From Scardovia wiggsiae F0424 (lineage in GTDB: Bacteria; Actinomycetota; Actinomycetes; Actinomycetales; Bifidobacteriaceae), in NCBI RefSeq assembly GCF_000269605.1, contig NZ_AKCI01000001.1, positions 124,001 to 188,000 of the forward strand: a DNA stretch of 64,000 nt. Reading direction: 5' to 3'. Of the stretch, positions 55,811-63,901 are shown piece by piece. Each line of letters begins with the position of its first letter. Position 1 is the first letter of the stretch. A program made the translations under genes and the position numbers. Below the pieces are notes generated by a model, which saw nothing but the letters and a program-made list of their open reading frames with translations, had not been told where the DNA came from and made no database searches.

Positions 55811-55848
55811 TGCCCGGTACGCAGCTGCACTGCAAGGAGATCGGAAAT

Positions 55849-56883
55849 ATGGAAACTGCTACAGCATCAGAAAATGTGTTCCAGGGACGGAGCTTTTTGG
55901 CATGCAAAGATTTCACCCCTGCGGAGATCATGTATCTCGTAGATTTTGCCCTGCATCTGAAAAGGCTGAAAAAAGACCATATCCCGCACCGATACCTGGA
56001 AGGGAAAAATATTGCGCTGCTGTTTGAAAAAACTTCGACACGTACCCGCTCAGCTTTTGTTACTGCCGCCAATGATCTGGGAGCTTTCCCCGAATTTATG
56101 GGGGCCGACAGTACCCAGCTGGGGAAAAAGGAGTCTATAGAAGACACCGCGCGTGTGCTGGGGAGTATGTTTGACGGGATAGAATACCGCGGTTTCGCCC
56201 ATTCCGACGTGGAGGCGCTGGCGCGGAACGCCGGTGTCCCCGTGTGGAATGGGCTGACGGATGAATGGCATCCTACGCAGATGATTGCCGATCTGATGAC
56301 GGTCAAAGAGAAATTTGGGCGGCTGAAGGGGCTGACGCTCACTTTTGTGGGCGACGGGCGCAACAATATGGCTAACAGCCTTCTTGTCGCCGGTACTATG
56401 GCCGGGATAAATGTGAGGATCCTTGCGCCGAAGGAATTGCAGCCTTCCGGGGAAGTTGTCAGCATTGCTGGGCAATTTGCCCGCCAGACGGGAGCCCGGT
56501 ACCTGGTGACTGATGACATAGATGAAGGGGTACGCGGTGCGAATATTATTTATACAGATGTGTGGGTTTCCATGGGAGAGGACAACTGGGAAGAAAGGAT
56601 CGGGCTGCTTGCTCCGTATACGGTTACGCTTGATATGATGCGCCGTACAGGGACGCCTGACGGCGAGCTGATCTTTTTGCATTGTCTTCCGGCCTTCCAC
56701 GATGTCAAAACAGCGTATGGCAAGGAGATTTTTGAGAAATTCGGTATGGCGGAGATGGAAGTTACCGATGAGGTGTTCCGTTCTGATCTCTCGTGGCAGT
56801 TTGTGCAGGCTGAGAACCGCATGCATTCTATAAAGGCAATCATGGCAGCAACTTTGGGGAATCTCTTTATTCCCAGTGTTTAA
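55849..56883 (+). CDS. argF: Ornithine carbamoyltransferase
   Basis: A 344-residue enzyme. Carbamoyl phosphate motif STRTRSAF (about 62-69), HPTQ (about 140-143) and HCLP (about 277-280) are intact. Beside arcA it probably works in the catabolic direction, splitting citrulline to ornithine and carbamoyl phosphate (arcB role), but an anabolic role cannot be excluded. ATG 55849 has AAGGAG nine bases upstream. A terminator follows; no carbamate kinase gene is next. Confidence 0.93.
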   Translation: METATASENVFQGRSFLACKDFTPAEIMYLVDFALHLKRLKKDHIPHRYLEGKNIALLFEKTSTRTRSAFVTAANDLGAFPEFMGADSTQLGKKESIEDTARVLGSMFDGIEYRGFAHSDVEALARNAGVPVWNGLTDEWHPTQMIADLMTVKEKFGRLKGLTLTFVGDGRNNMANSLLVAGTMAGINVRILAPKELQPSGEVVSIAGQFARQTGARYLVTDDIDEGVRGANIIYTDVWVSMGEDNWEERIGLLAPYTVTLDMMRRTGTPDGELIFLHCLPAFHDVKTAYGKEIFEKFGMAEMEVTDEVFRSDLSWQFVQAENRMHSIKAIMAATLGNLFIPSV

Positions 56884-56907
56884 GAAGGTTAACAGGCAGC
56901 AACCTGA

Positions 56908-56945
56908 GGGCCTGCTGTCCGGCAGGCCTGTTCCCTTATTTTTAA
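56908..56945 (+). terminator. Terminator after argF
   Basis: GGCCTG (56909-56914) pairs with CAGGCC (56923-56928) around eight bases, followed by TGTTCCCTTATTTTT. Confidence 0.75.
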
Positions 56946-56973
56946 AGCTCAGGGGGCCAAAGGTTTCTGGGGC

Positions 56974-56992
56974 TTTTTTTTGGGGGGGGGGG
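56974..56992. repeat. Homopolymer junction T8-G11
   Basis: Eight T directly followed by eleven G, between argF and rnc. A slippage-prone site; its exact length is uncertain. Confidence 0.85.
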
Positions 56993-57179
56993 AGCTTAAA
57001 ACATGGAGCTTTGGCAGGTGTTACCTTTTCGCTCATCCGCGACCTGTTATCTCTTCGATTATCCTTTAAATTCATCTATTCTTCACCTATTCGTTGGCTC
57101 CCTTACCCCTTGAATGCCTATTGTCCTGCTCGTGCTTCATTAGTGATGCAATTCTATCGCTGATTAACATTAGCCTGTC

Positions 57180-57335
57180 TCCACTTGTCACCGTGGTGCT
57201 TCCTCGTATCATTATCCCTACATTAATTTACGGTTCCTTACCTGTCCACTCCTCTCATCTATCCGTTACCCTCCTTCCCTCAACCTCGTCTGTTTGTTGT
57301 CCCCTGCCTGCTTATTCCCCATCTGCCCGTTATCC
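57180..57335 (+). repeat. Pyrimidine-rich tract leading into the palindromic element before rnc
   Basis: CT-rich sequence with CCGTTAYCCTC-like repeats. It resembles the reverse complement of the tract at 58437-58700. No gene seen in 56946-57433. Confidence 0.7.
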
Positions 57336-57412
57336 CTCACCCAACACGACAATACATAACGATAAATGGCCTGAACACTCACAGCCATAAACGCATCGTC
57401 GAGTTGGGTGAG
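57336..57412. repeat. CTCACCC palindromic element, 77 bp, in the rnc leader
   Basis: Starts CTCACCCAACACGACAATAC and ends GCATCGTCGAGTTGGGTGAG, 21 bases before the rnc ATG. It is an inverted relative of 58360-58436, sharing TGGCCTGAAC in the loop and the same strong arm. Confidence 0.93.
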
Positions 57413-57433
57413 CACGCACATAGAATAGGTGGT

Positions 57434-58246
57434 ATGACAAGCAACCAGAGTACAGACACCCAGGCGCCATCGCCCGAGGCAGAGGAACTGTTCAATGCCC
57501 TTGGGGCAGCGATAACCCCGGATCTTTTCATTGAGGCGCTTACCCACCGGTCTTTCACGAATGAACACCCGGGCGCGCGTAACTATGAACGTCTTGAGTT
57601 TCTTGGAGATGCGGTCCTGGAGCTGGTAGCTACGGAAACCTTGTATAAGATGCATCCAGACTATTCAGAAGGGCAAATGTCGCGCATCCGGTCAAAGGCG
57701 GTTTCCGAAGAATCTTTATCAGAAATCGCGCGCGATAAACTGCATGCGAGCCAGTTCATCCTTCTGGGCATTGGGGAGCAGCGCGATAATGGGGCGGATA
57801 AAGACTCGATCCTCTGCGATATCGTGGAAGCGCTCATTGGCGCAGTTTTCGTTGAATACGGCATTGAGAAAGCGCGGGAGGTCGTCCATAACCTCATTGA
57901 TGACAATCTCTCGTATTATTCGCACAGAGGCCCTGCACTGGACTGGAAGACAGCGATTGTCGTCAAAGCGCATGAAATGGATCTTGGTGAAGTGTCATAC
58001 CAGATGGAAATGCGGGGGCCCGAGAATAAACTTGAGTTTACAGCCCATCTGTTTATAGAAAACCCGGCAGGGATCGCGAAGGATACCGGTGAAAAGGATG
58101 AAAGCCCAGCTGCCGGAGCCAGCGGATCATCGGAAAATACCGGTCTCAGCCAGCGCCGCGAGCTTGCTGTGGGCCATGGAAGCAGCAAAAGGAAGGCACA
58201 GCTTGATGCGGCCGAAAAGGCCTGGCGCATTCTTGATACGCGCTGA
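57434..58246 (+). CDS. rnc: Ribonuclease III
   Basis: A 270-residue double-strand-specific endoribonuclease for rRNA processing and structured mRNA. The signature NYERLEFLGDAVLELVATE (about 50-68) and the metal ligand region DIVEALIGAVFVEYG (about 130) are intact. The dsRNA-binding domain starts at DWKTAIVVKAHEM and carries a Gly/Ser/Glu-rich insertion (about 216-240) before GHGSSKRKAQLDAAEKAW. ATG 57434 follows AGGTGGT. The gene lies between two inverted palindromic elements. In many actinobacteria rnc is next to rpmF; here it is 49 kb away. Confidence 0.95.
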   Translation: MTSNQSTDTQAPSPEAEELFNALGAAITPDLFIEALTHRSFTNEHPGARNYERLEFLGDAVLELVATETLYKMHPDYSEGQMSRIRSKAVSEESLSEIARDKLHASQFILLGIGEQRDNGADKDSILCDIVEALIGAVFVEYGIEKAREVVHNLIDDNLSYYSHRGPALDWKTAIVVKAHEMDLGEVSYQMEMRGPENKLEFTAHLFIENPAGIAKDTGEKDESPAAGASGSSENTGLSQRRELAVGHGSSKRKAQLDAAEKAWRILDTR

Positions 58247-58359
58247 TATATCACCGATAACAGTACAAGTATTCATAAACTCCCGTAAGCCGTGCTGCAC
58301 AACGACGTGACACGCTAATGCCCATTGCAATTATTTTAGCTGGCTCACCCCTTAGCCGG

Positions 58360-58436
58360 CTCACCCAACTCGACGATGCGTTTGTGGATGCGGGCGTTCA
58401 GGCCACCCGTTGGTGCGTATCGCCGTGTTGGGTGAG
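58360..58436. repeat. CTCACCC palindromic element, 77 bp, after rnc
   Basis: Starts CTCACCCAACTCGACGATGC and ends GTATCGCCGTGTTGGGTGAG. The reverse complement aligns without gaps to 57336-57412. It begins 113 bases after the rnc stop; a partial extra copy of the end motif (GGCTCACCC) stands at 58342-58350. Confidence 0.93.
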
Positions 58437-58700
58437 GAAGTAATGGGTACGGGGAGGGGTGAGGAGGGGGAGGGGGTAACGAACAGGAGAGGAGGATGGG
58501 AGGAGGGTCACGGATAAGTGTTGGGTAAGTTGGGTAAGGCAGGAGTGGATACAGGGTAAGACAGGGATGGGTACGGAGTGAAGTGGTGAGAAGCAGTAAC
58601 AGGCAGGTACGGGGGAGTGAGGAAGGGTATCGAACAGATGAGGCGGAGGTGGTAACGGGGCAGGCGTGCGGCAAACAGGCAAACGGCAGCACACGGGAAC
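58437..58700 (-). repeat. Purine-rich tract after the rnc-distal element
   Basis: G/A-rich with repeated GGTAACG, GGTAAG and GGGTACGG segments; pyrimidine-rich on the minus strand. Open frames on both strands here are compositional. No gene seen in 58247-58815. Confidence 0.75.
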
Positions 58701-58815
58701 AGGAAGGCAACAGGGAGAAACACTGGACAAGGACTTTATGTGATGTAGTAATGCGGATAAATGCGTGAGGCGATGTAGAATCAAGAATACAAACAGGATA
58801 TTAAGGAGTTGAGCC

Positions 58816-59961
58816 ATGACTTATGTTTCACAGTCGGCTGTGCGTAATGCGTTTAATAAGGCCAGTACGGGGATGTTCCAGTTCGCTTATAGGAATGCAG
58901 TCAAAAAGTATGTGTTCAATCAGTCGCCTGATGATGCGCACGACCAGATGATCCGTTTTTGCCAGGTGAGCCAGAAAATCCCTCCGCTTATGTGGCTCCT
59001 TCAGCAAATGATTGATTATACGGATCCGGTATTAGAAACACGTGTTATGGATATCGATTTCCGTAACCCGTTCGGATTGTCTGCAGGCCTGGATAAAAAT
59101 GCTGATCTGCCTCTCGTGCTGGAAAAAGCTGGCTTCGGCTTTGAAACGGTCGGATCGACGACTTCCCGCCCGTGCGCAGGGAATCCGCGTCCATGGTTCC
59201 ACCGTCTGCCTGAGTATGCGTCAATGATGGTCCACGTCGGGCTGGCGAACAGCGGATCGGAAGAGGTCATACACCGTGTTGAGGATGCTTACAGAAAATC
59301 TCGGACTATGCGTTTGTCGGTATCAATCGCCCGTACTAATGATGATTCATGTGCGGGTATTGATGAGGGGATTGAGGATTACCGCATTTCGCTTGAGCGT
59401 GCAGTGAACCGCACGCATATGGTTGAGGTCAATATTTCATGTCCGAACACCCGGGTGGGCGAACCTTTTACGGAGCCTGAGAACCTCAACAGGCTTTTTG
59501 ATGAGCTCGATAAGGTGCAGCATGATCAGCCGATCCTTGTAAAGATGCCGCAGGATAAGCCGTGGCCGGAGTTCAGGGATCTTCTTGAGGTGCTTGCTGA
59601 ACATAATGTGCAGGGCGTGACGATTGCTAATCTGCGTAAGGACCGCAACGGCCTTGAAGTCCCCCCTGAATGGCCCGGCGGATTATCAGGCATGCCGTGC
59701 GTCGCCCCGAGCAATGGACTGATTGCCCGCACGTATCGTGATTTTGGCGGTAGGCTTGAGATTGCCGGTGTAGGGGGCGTTTTTACGCCTCAGCAGGCAT
59801 ATGATAAGATCCGCGCGGGCGCAAGCCTCGTGATGTTCATATCTTCGCTTATGTATCGCGGGCCGCAGAATATTACTGTTTTGAAGCGCGGCCTGGCAGA
59901 CCTGCTTCGTGCAGACGGATATAATTCGGTTTCTGAAGCGGTTGGCGCAGCCGTCCGCTAG
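58816..59961 (+). CDS. pyrD: Dihydroorotate dehydrogenase, class 2-like
   Basis: A 381-residue flavoenzyme of pyrimidine synthesis or a relative. The N-terminal helical extension, GLSAGLDKNADLPLVLEKAGFGFETVGSTTSRP and NPRPWFHRLPEYASMM are class 2 (quinone-type) features. The active-site segment, however, reads VEVNISCPNT with Cys209, where class 2 enzymes normally have Ser as base; Cys is the class 1 residue. The usual class 2 ANTT segment is replaced by IANLRKDRNG. It may be an active variant or a diverged homolog with another substrate. AAGGAG precedes the ATG. No other pyr gene is near. Confidence 0.8.
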   Translation: MTYVSQSAVRNAFNKASTGMFQFAYRNAVKKYVFNQSPDDAHDQMIRFCQVSQKIPPLMWLLQQMIDYTDPVLETRVMDIDFRNPFGLSAGLDKNADLPLVLEKAGFGFETVGSTTSRPCAGNPRPWFHRLPEYASMMVHVGLANSGSEEVIHRVEDAYRKSRTMRLSVSIARTNDDSCAGIDEGIEDYRISLERAVNRTHMVEVNISCPNTRVGEPFTEPENLNRLFDELDKVQHDQPILVKMPQDKPWPEFRDLLEVLAEHNVQGVTIANLRKDRNGLEVPPEWPGGLSGMPCVAPSNGLIARTYRDFGGRLEIAGVGGVFTPQQAYDKIRAGASLVMFISSLMYRGPQNITVLKRGLADLLRADGYNSVSEAVGAAVR

Positions 59962-59966
59962 CAGGG

Positions 59967-61250
59967 CTACCGCGTTATCCCATATGCACCGCGGGCATAC
60001 TGCACCGGATAAGGCGCGTCGTGCCTGTCGAGGCCCAATTTTGCTGCTGCCCTCAGCGGCCAGTAGGGATCACGCAGTGCGGCACGTCCAATCTCGACTG
60101 CATCTGCCCGCCCCTGTTCAAGGATCTTTTCTGCCTGCTTCGGCTTGGTGATCAGCCCGACAGCTGTTACGGGAATATCAGCTTTCGCCCGTATCTCCTG
60201 GGCAAAAGGCACCTGATAGTTCGGCTTTGCGGGGATTTTTGCCCCTGATATTATGGCGCCTGTAGACACGTCGATCATATCTATGCCATGGTTTTTGAGC
60301 ACTTTCGCGAGTTCAACGCTTTGGTAGAGGTCCCATCCGCCTTCGACCCAGTCGGTAGCGGACAGGCGCATTACTACAGGAAGGCTGTCTGGCCACACCT
60401 CGCGCACTGCATCGGCTACTTCCACGGCGAAGCGGATCCGGTTTGCGAAACTGCCGCCGTATTCGTCTGTGCGGTTGTTGATAAGCGGATCCATGAACTG
60501 TGATATGAGGTATCCGTGTGCGCCGTGTATCTCGACCATGTCGAATCCGGCGGCGCGGGCGCGTTCTGCAGCGCTGCGGAACTGTCCGACGACCTGATGT
60601 ATCTCATCGCTGCTGAGCCCCCGCGATGGTGCAAAGTTCTCGTTGAACGGGGTATCTGTCGCCCCAACGGTTTCCCAGCCGCCGGCCTCAGCGGGTACGC
60701 TGGCATTGATGTATCCCAATCCTGAGCAGCCGGATGACCCTTTCCTGCCGGCATGGTTGATCTGTATCGCGGGCACAGCCCCGGCCTGCCGGATCCCGTC
60801 AGCGATCCATGACCATGCGCCGATCTGTTCGTCATCCCATAGCCCTGTGTCATACGGGGAAATACGCCCCTCAGGGCTGACGGCAGTAGATTCCGCAATG
60901 ACCGTTCCGAAGCCGCCCAGCGCCCGCGAAACATAGTGCTGGTAGTGGAATGATGTCGGTTTACCGTCCCGGGCGAATACGGAATACATATCCATTGGCG
61001 GGAGCCATATCCGGTTGCGGGATGTTACAGAGCGGATAGAAATTGGCTCGAACAAGTGCGGGCGGGGCTGTTTCCCATCCGGTGCCTTGCCTGCCGGATG
61101 CTGCAGCCCCCTGAAGTGTTTGGCTGCGGTTTTAATCCGTTTCGCTTCTTTCAGGGCTTTCCTGTCGATAACTTCGTATGCGTCCTTTGCTGCGCTTTCC
61201 GCCAGCCTGAGTTCGCGGTCTATCTTGTTTTTCTTCTTATCCTTTGACAT
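59967..61250 (-). CDS. NADH:flavin oxidoreductase, Old Yellow Enzyme family
   Basis: A 427-residue FMN enzyme. A Lys/Ala-rich N-terminal helix (1-65) precedes the barrel, which starts HLFEPISIRSVTSRNRIWLPPMDMYS and has QINHAGRKGS, FDMVEIHGAHGYLISQFMDPLINNRTDEYGGSFANR and DAVEIGRAALRDPYWP. The motifs match the YqjM-like class that reduces activated alkenes; the physiological substrate is unknown. It converges with pyrD, five bases apart. ATG 61250 is preferred with AGAGG upstream. Confidence 0.87.
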   Translation of the reverse strand: MSKDKKKNKIDRELRLAESAAKDAYEVIDRKALKEAKRIKTAAKHFRGLQHPAGKAPDGKQPRPHLFEPISIRSVTSRNRIWLPPMDMYSVFARDGKPTSFHYQHYVSRALGGFGTVIAESTAVSPEGRISPYDTGLWDDEQIGAWSWIADGIRQAGAVPAIQINHAGRKGSSGCSGLGYINASVPAEAGGWETVGATDTPFNENFAPSRGLSSDEIHQVVGQFRSAAERARAAGFDMVEIHGAHGYLISQFMDPLINNRTDEYGGSFANRIRFAVEVADAVREVWPDSLPVVMRLSATDWVEGGWDLYQSVELAKVLKNHGIDMIDVSTGAIISGAKIPAKPNYQVPFAQEIRAKADIPVTAVGLITKPKQAEKILEQGRADAVEIGRAALRDPYWPLRAAAKLGLDRHDAPYPVQYARGAYGITR

Positions 61251-61576
61251 AGCAGAGCCTCTTATTCCATTGGATTTCGCCGTTAACACTGCGGTATCGT
61301 ATATGCTGTATATGCGTATATACGGACCGCCTGCTATTAATGTACACCAAAATGCCCTGCATTTTCAACGGCGTAGGATTTTCAACGGGGGCAGGTCTGG
61401 GACAGAAGATTTCCCGCGCTGTACCCTGTATTGCTTCGGCTATCCCCGTCATTCCAGCTGTTCGGCCGGCTTGGCTGTCCGGTTCCTGCCGTTTTGATTA
61501 TTCCGGCCCGGCTGTTTCGGTTCTTTAGTTCTGCTTCTCTGGCTGCCCGATCCGGATGTGCCGGCTGCTCCAGGCC
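61251..61576. other. Gene-free space with GTATATGC repeats
   Basis: Between the oxidoreductase and the VKOR gene (both leftward). GTATATGC at 61299-61306 and 61308-61315 is followed by GTATATAC at 61316-61323, about 50-70 bases before the oxidoreductase start; this could be an operator or promoter element. Otherwise nothing recognised. Confidence 0.4.
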
Positions 61577-62416
61577 TTATCTCAACAGTACAGATCCGTG
61601 TTTGGCAAGGATAAGGGTAATAAGGATGATGATCCAGACAGCGTCGGCAAGCAGGTCAATATTCAGCCGGTAATATGTGCGCAGCACCCGGCCGGCAGAT
61701 GATGAAGGGCTGGGGATGCGCTGGATACAGACCGTGGCATGGGTAAGCGACATGAACTGGACTGTTGTTGCGAACATAAGGCCCAGGCACCATGGGCATA
61801 AAGCATTGATAACGTACATTGACTGTGTGAAAAGCCAGTAGGCATACAGCAGTGCTGCGAGCCCGCCAAGCCATGTGCACAGGGCAAACCATCGCGGTAC
61901 TGCTATGCGCGAAATCCCAAGGACGGCAACCGTTACAAAAACCGATTCGGCTGCTATGCCGAAGAAGGCATTGGGGAAACTCATCCCGGCGAAATGGATG
62001 AATTCTGCCTGCCAGCTTTGCGCTACTGTTGAACAGGAGACCGCCGAGCTGATATCGCAGGAAAGCTGCTGATGGGGATGCCGTGCAAGCTGGAGGGTTT
62101 CTGCGCTTAAAGCGAAAGAGACAATAAGGGCAGCCAGTGACGACAGCAGCATGATCAGATATGTCCACGCTGCGGTATGCCTCCAGCCCCTGACAGGAGC
62201 TGTGCCGGGAGTTGCGGATATCCCGGCGGGCGCCTCTGCGGGTACCCTGGAATTCTCTGATGCATTGGGAGTCCTGGGCTTACCGGATGCACCGGGTGTT
62301 CCGGAAGTTCCAAGTATTCCGGGTTTCCCAGGTGCTTTGGGGGATCCCGGCACAGTGTGCCGGCTTCCCGTTGTGGCGTCAGGCGTTGACGCAGCCTTAT
62401 TATGTGTCGTGCTCAT
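61577..62416 (-). CDS. VKOR-family disulfide-forming membrane protein
   Basis: A 279-residue protein. Residues 1-75 are Pro/Gly/Ala/Ser-rich with collagen-like PGKPGILGTSGTPG segments. Four membrane helices follow, with the VKOR pattern: loop cysteines in CDISSAVSCSTV (about 118 and 126) and active-site CPWC (206-209). VKOR homologs re-oxidise periplasmic or extracellular thiol oxidases, making disulfides in exported proteins. No DsbA-like partner is encoded next to it. ATG 62416 has GGAG about six bases upstream. Confidence 0.87.
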   Translation of the reverse strand: MSTTHNKAASTPDATTGSRHTVPGSPKAPGKPGILGTSGTPGASGKPRTPNASENSRVPAEAPAGISATPGTAPVRGWRHTAAWTYLIMLLSSLAALIVSFALSAETLQLARHPHQQLSCDISSAVSCSTVAQSWQAEFIHFAGMSFPNAFFGIAAESVFVTVAVLGISRIAVPRWFALCTWLGGLAALLYAYWLFTQSMYVINALCPWCLGLMFATTVQFMSLTHATVCIQRIPSPSSSAGRVLRTYYRLNIDLLADAVWIIILITLILAKHGSVLLR

Positions 62417-62629
62417 AGCTGTCTCCGTTTTATGGCGGCCGGGTGATATGCCGGACAAAGCCATATCAACTATAGCAGGAGACCGCAGCAGGGATGGCCA
62501 GGACAGGAGTTCTCTGCTGCTAGTGCCGGTGGCAGTAATGAGGCAGCTGTTATATGCCCATCATAAGTCTGCTATATGCCTGCGCTGATACATACCTGCA
62601 AATTCCCAGTAGCGGCTTAGAATAAGTGT

Positions 62630-63487
62630 ATGACGCGCAATGAATGGGATATGCATTGCCATACTGTGTATTCTGACGGGACTTATTCACCCGAAGAGCT
62701 GATTATCCAAGCGAAGGAAAAAGGCCTTGCAGGGGTTGCAATCACAGACCACGACACCACAGCAAGCTGGCAGGATGCTAAAGCTGCGTCGCTCGCATTC
62801 GGTTATCCCCTTATCCGGGGGACAGAGATTACCGCAGAATCAGGAAAAACAAGTGTCCACGTACTGGCATACCTGTTCGACTGCGAAGATGAAGCTGCCC
62901 TGGGCCTTTTTGCGCAGACGCGCCGGGCACGACAGGAGCGCATCAGGACGATGGTTGACAGGATTGCGCGCGATTATCCGATAACGTGGGAGAGTGTCAG
63001 GGCGCAGATCAGGAACGGTGAGGATACTACCGTCGGGCGTCCCCATATTGCGGATGCCCTTGTTGAGGCAGGAGTCTATCCGGACCGTTCTGCGGCGTTT
63101 GCAGGGATCATCAATACGCACAGTCCATATTATGTTCCTGTGTTCTCGCCTGATGTAGAGACAGTGGTGTCCACTATGAAACAGGCGGGCGGCGTTGTCG
63201 TTATTGCGCATCCCGGGGCTGTTTCGCGCAACCGTTTCCTGCTTTCGGACGGGGAGATCGGGCGCCTCGCGCGCCTTGGGCTTGACGGGCTTGAGGTATA
63301 CCACCGCGATAATCCCCCTGAGCAGGCCCGCCGCCTCAGTGCCCTCGCAGATCGTTTCGGCCTTCTTGCGACCGGCGGGTCGGACTGGCATGGCAAAGGC
63401 AAGCCTAATGAGTTGGGCGAGAACACTACCGGCATTGAAACTGTCGATGAGATCATTTCCCGCAGCGCAATCCGTGTTTTACCCTGA
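62630..63487 (+). CDS. PHP-domain phosphoesterase
   Basis: A 285-residue metal-dependent hydrolase of the PHP family, RNase AM/YciV type. The metal-binding motifs are DMHCHTVYSDGT (about 8-19), ITDHDT (about 38-43), IRGTEIT, IAHPGA (about 193) and GGSDWHG (about 247). Members cleave 3',5'-bisphosphonucleotides and short RNAs; the exact substrate here is inferred. Stand-alone gene, reading towards the LacI-type regulator. Confidence 0.87.
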   Translation: MTRNEWDMHCHTVYSDGTYSPEELIIQAKEKGLAGVAITDHDTTASWQDAKAASLAFGYPLIRGTEITAESGKTSVHVLAYLFDCEDEAALGLFAQTRRARQERIRTMVDRIARDYPITWESVRAQIRNGEDTTVGRPHIADALVEAGVYPDRSAAFAGIINTHSPYYVPVFSPDVETVVSTMKQAGGVVVIAHPGAVSRNRFLLSDGEIGRLARLGLDGLEVYHRDNPPEQARRLSALADRFGLLATGGSDWHGKGKPNELGENTTGIETVDEIISRSAIRVLP

Positions 63488-63532
63488 GCCCCTGCAGGGC
63501 ACTCCGGCTATTGCGGCCTATATCCATCTGAT

Positions 63533-63560
63533 TTGACATCAATACTTCCCTTGTTATACT
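63533..63560 (+). promoter_or_regulatory. Strong promoter upstream of the LacI-type regulator
   Basis: TTGACA (63533-63538) and TATACT (63555-63560) with a 16-base spacer, near consensus. The operator-like palindrome starts three bases downstream, so the promoter is probably repressed. Confidence 0.7.
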
Positions 63561-63562
63561 AT

Positions 63563-63580
63563 TGCGGTAACGTTTTCGCA
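63563..63580. promoter_or_regulatory. LacI-family operator-like palindrome
   Basis: TGCGGTAACGTTTTCGCA has half sites TGCGGTAAC and TGCGAAAAC (7 of 9 identical) around a central CG, the form recognised by LacI/GalR-type repressors. It overlaps the start of transcription expected from the promoter at 63533-63560. Confidence 0.65.
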
Positions 63581-63606
63581 TTGATATTACGAAAAAAATA
63601 ATAAAA

Positions 63607-63624
63607 ATGCGGGTACGTTTGCAT
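63607..63624. promoter_or_regulatory. Second, weaker operator-like site
   Basis: ATGCGGGTACGTTTGCAT resembles the site at 63563-63580 and lies 44 bases downstream, a spacing compatible with two-site repression. The rest of 63488-63901 shows no gene. Confidence 0.4.
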
Positions 63625-63901
63625 AAAGCGGATGCATATACAGGCAGGATCAGGGATGATCATGGAAAGCATATGCAGCCCGGCACGGCGGCAATTTCCA
63701 ATACGGTTATTGTTTCGGTGTAATGCACTACAGCATGGCTGCTGAGGGTGTGCTTGGCAGTCAGGATAGCGGATAAAAGGACAGCATAAAAGGGCAGCAC
63801 AGCAGCAGGATCCGGCAGCGCGTAAAGCGCGGGTTTGGTCCGGATAAGGCCTCAAAGCCGTAGACCCCCTGTTATGCTACTTTAGTTCGAAGGGAGGTGC
63901 G

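Noticed and set aside
58345-58817. Minus-strand frames of 121-139 codons downstream of rnc
   Set aside because: Same tract artefact; peptides are Pro/Leu/Ser/Cys repeats with no family features.
63559-63855. 98-codon minus-strand frame before the LacI-type gene
   Set aside because: Covers the operator region, Cys-rich without pattern, and has no ribosome site.
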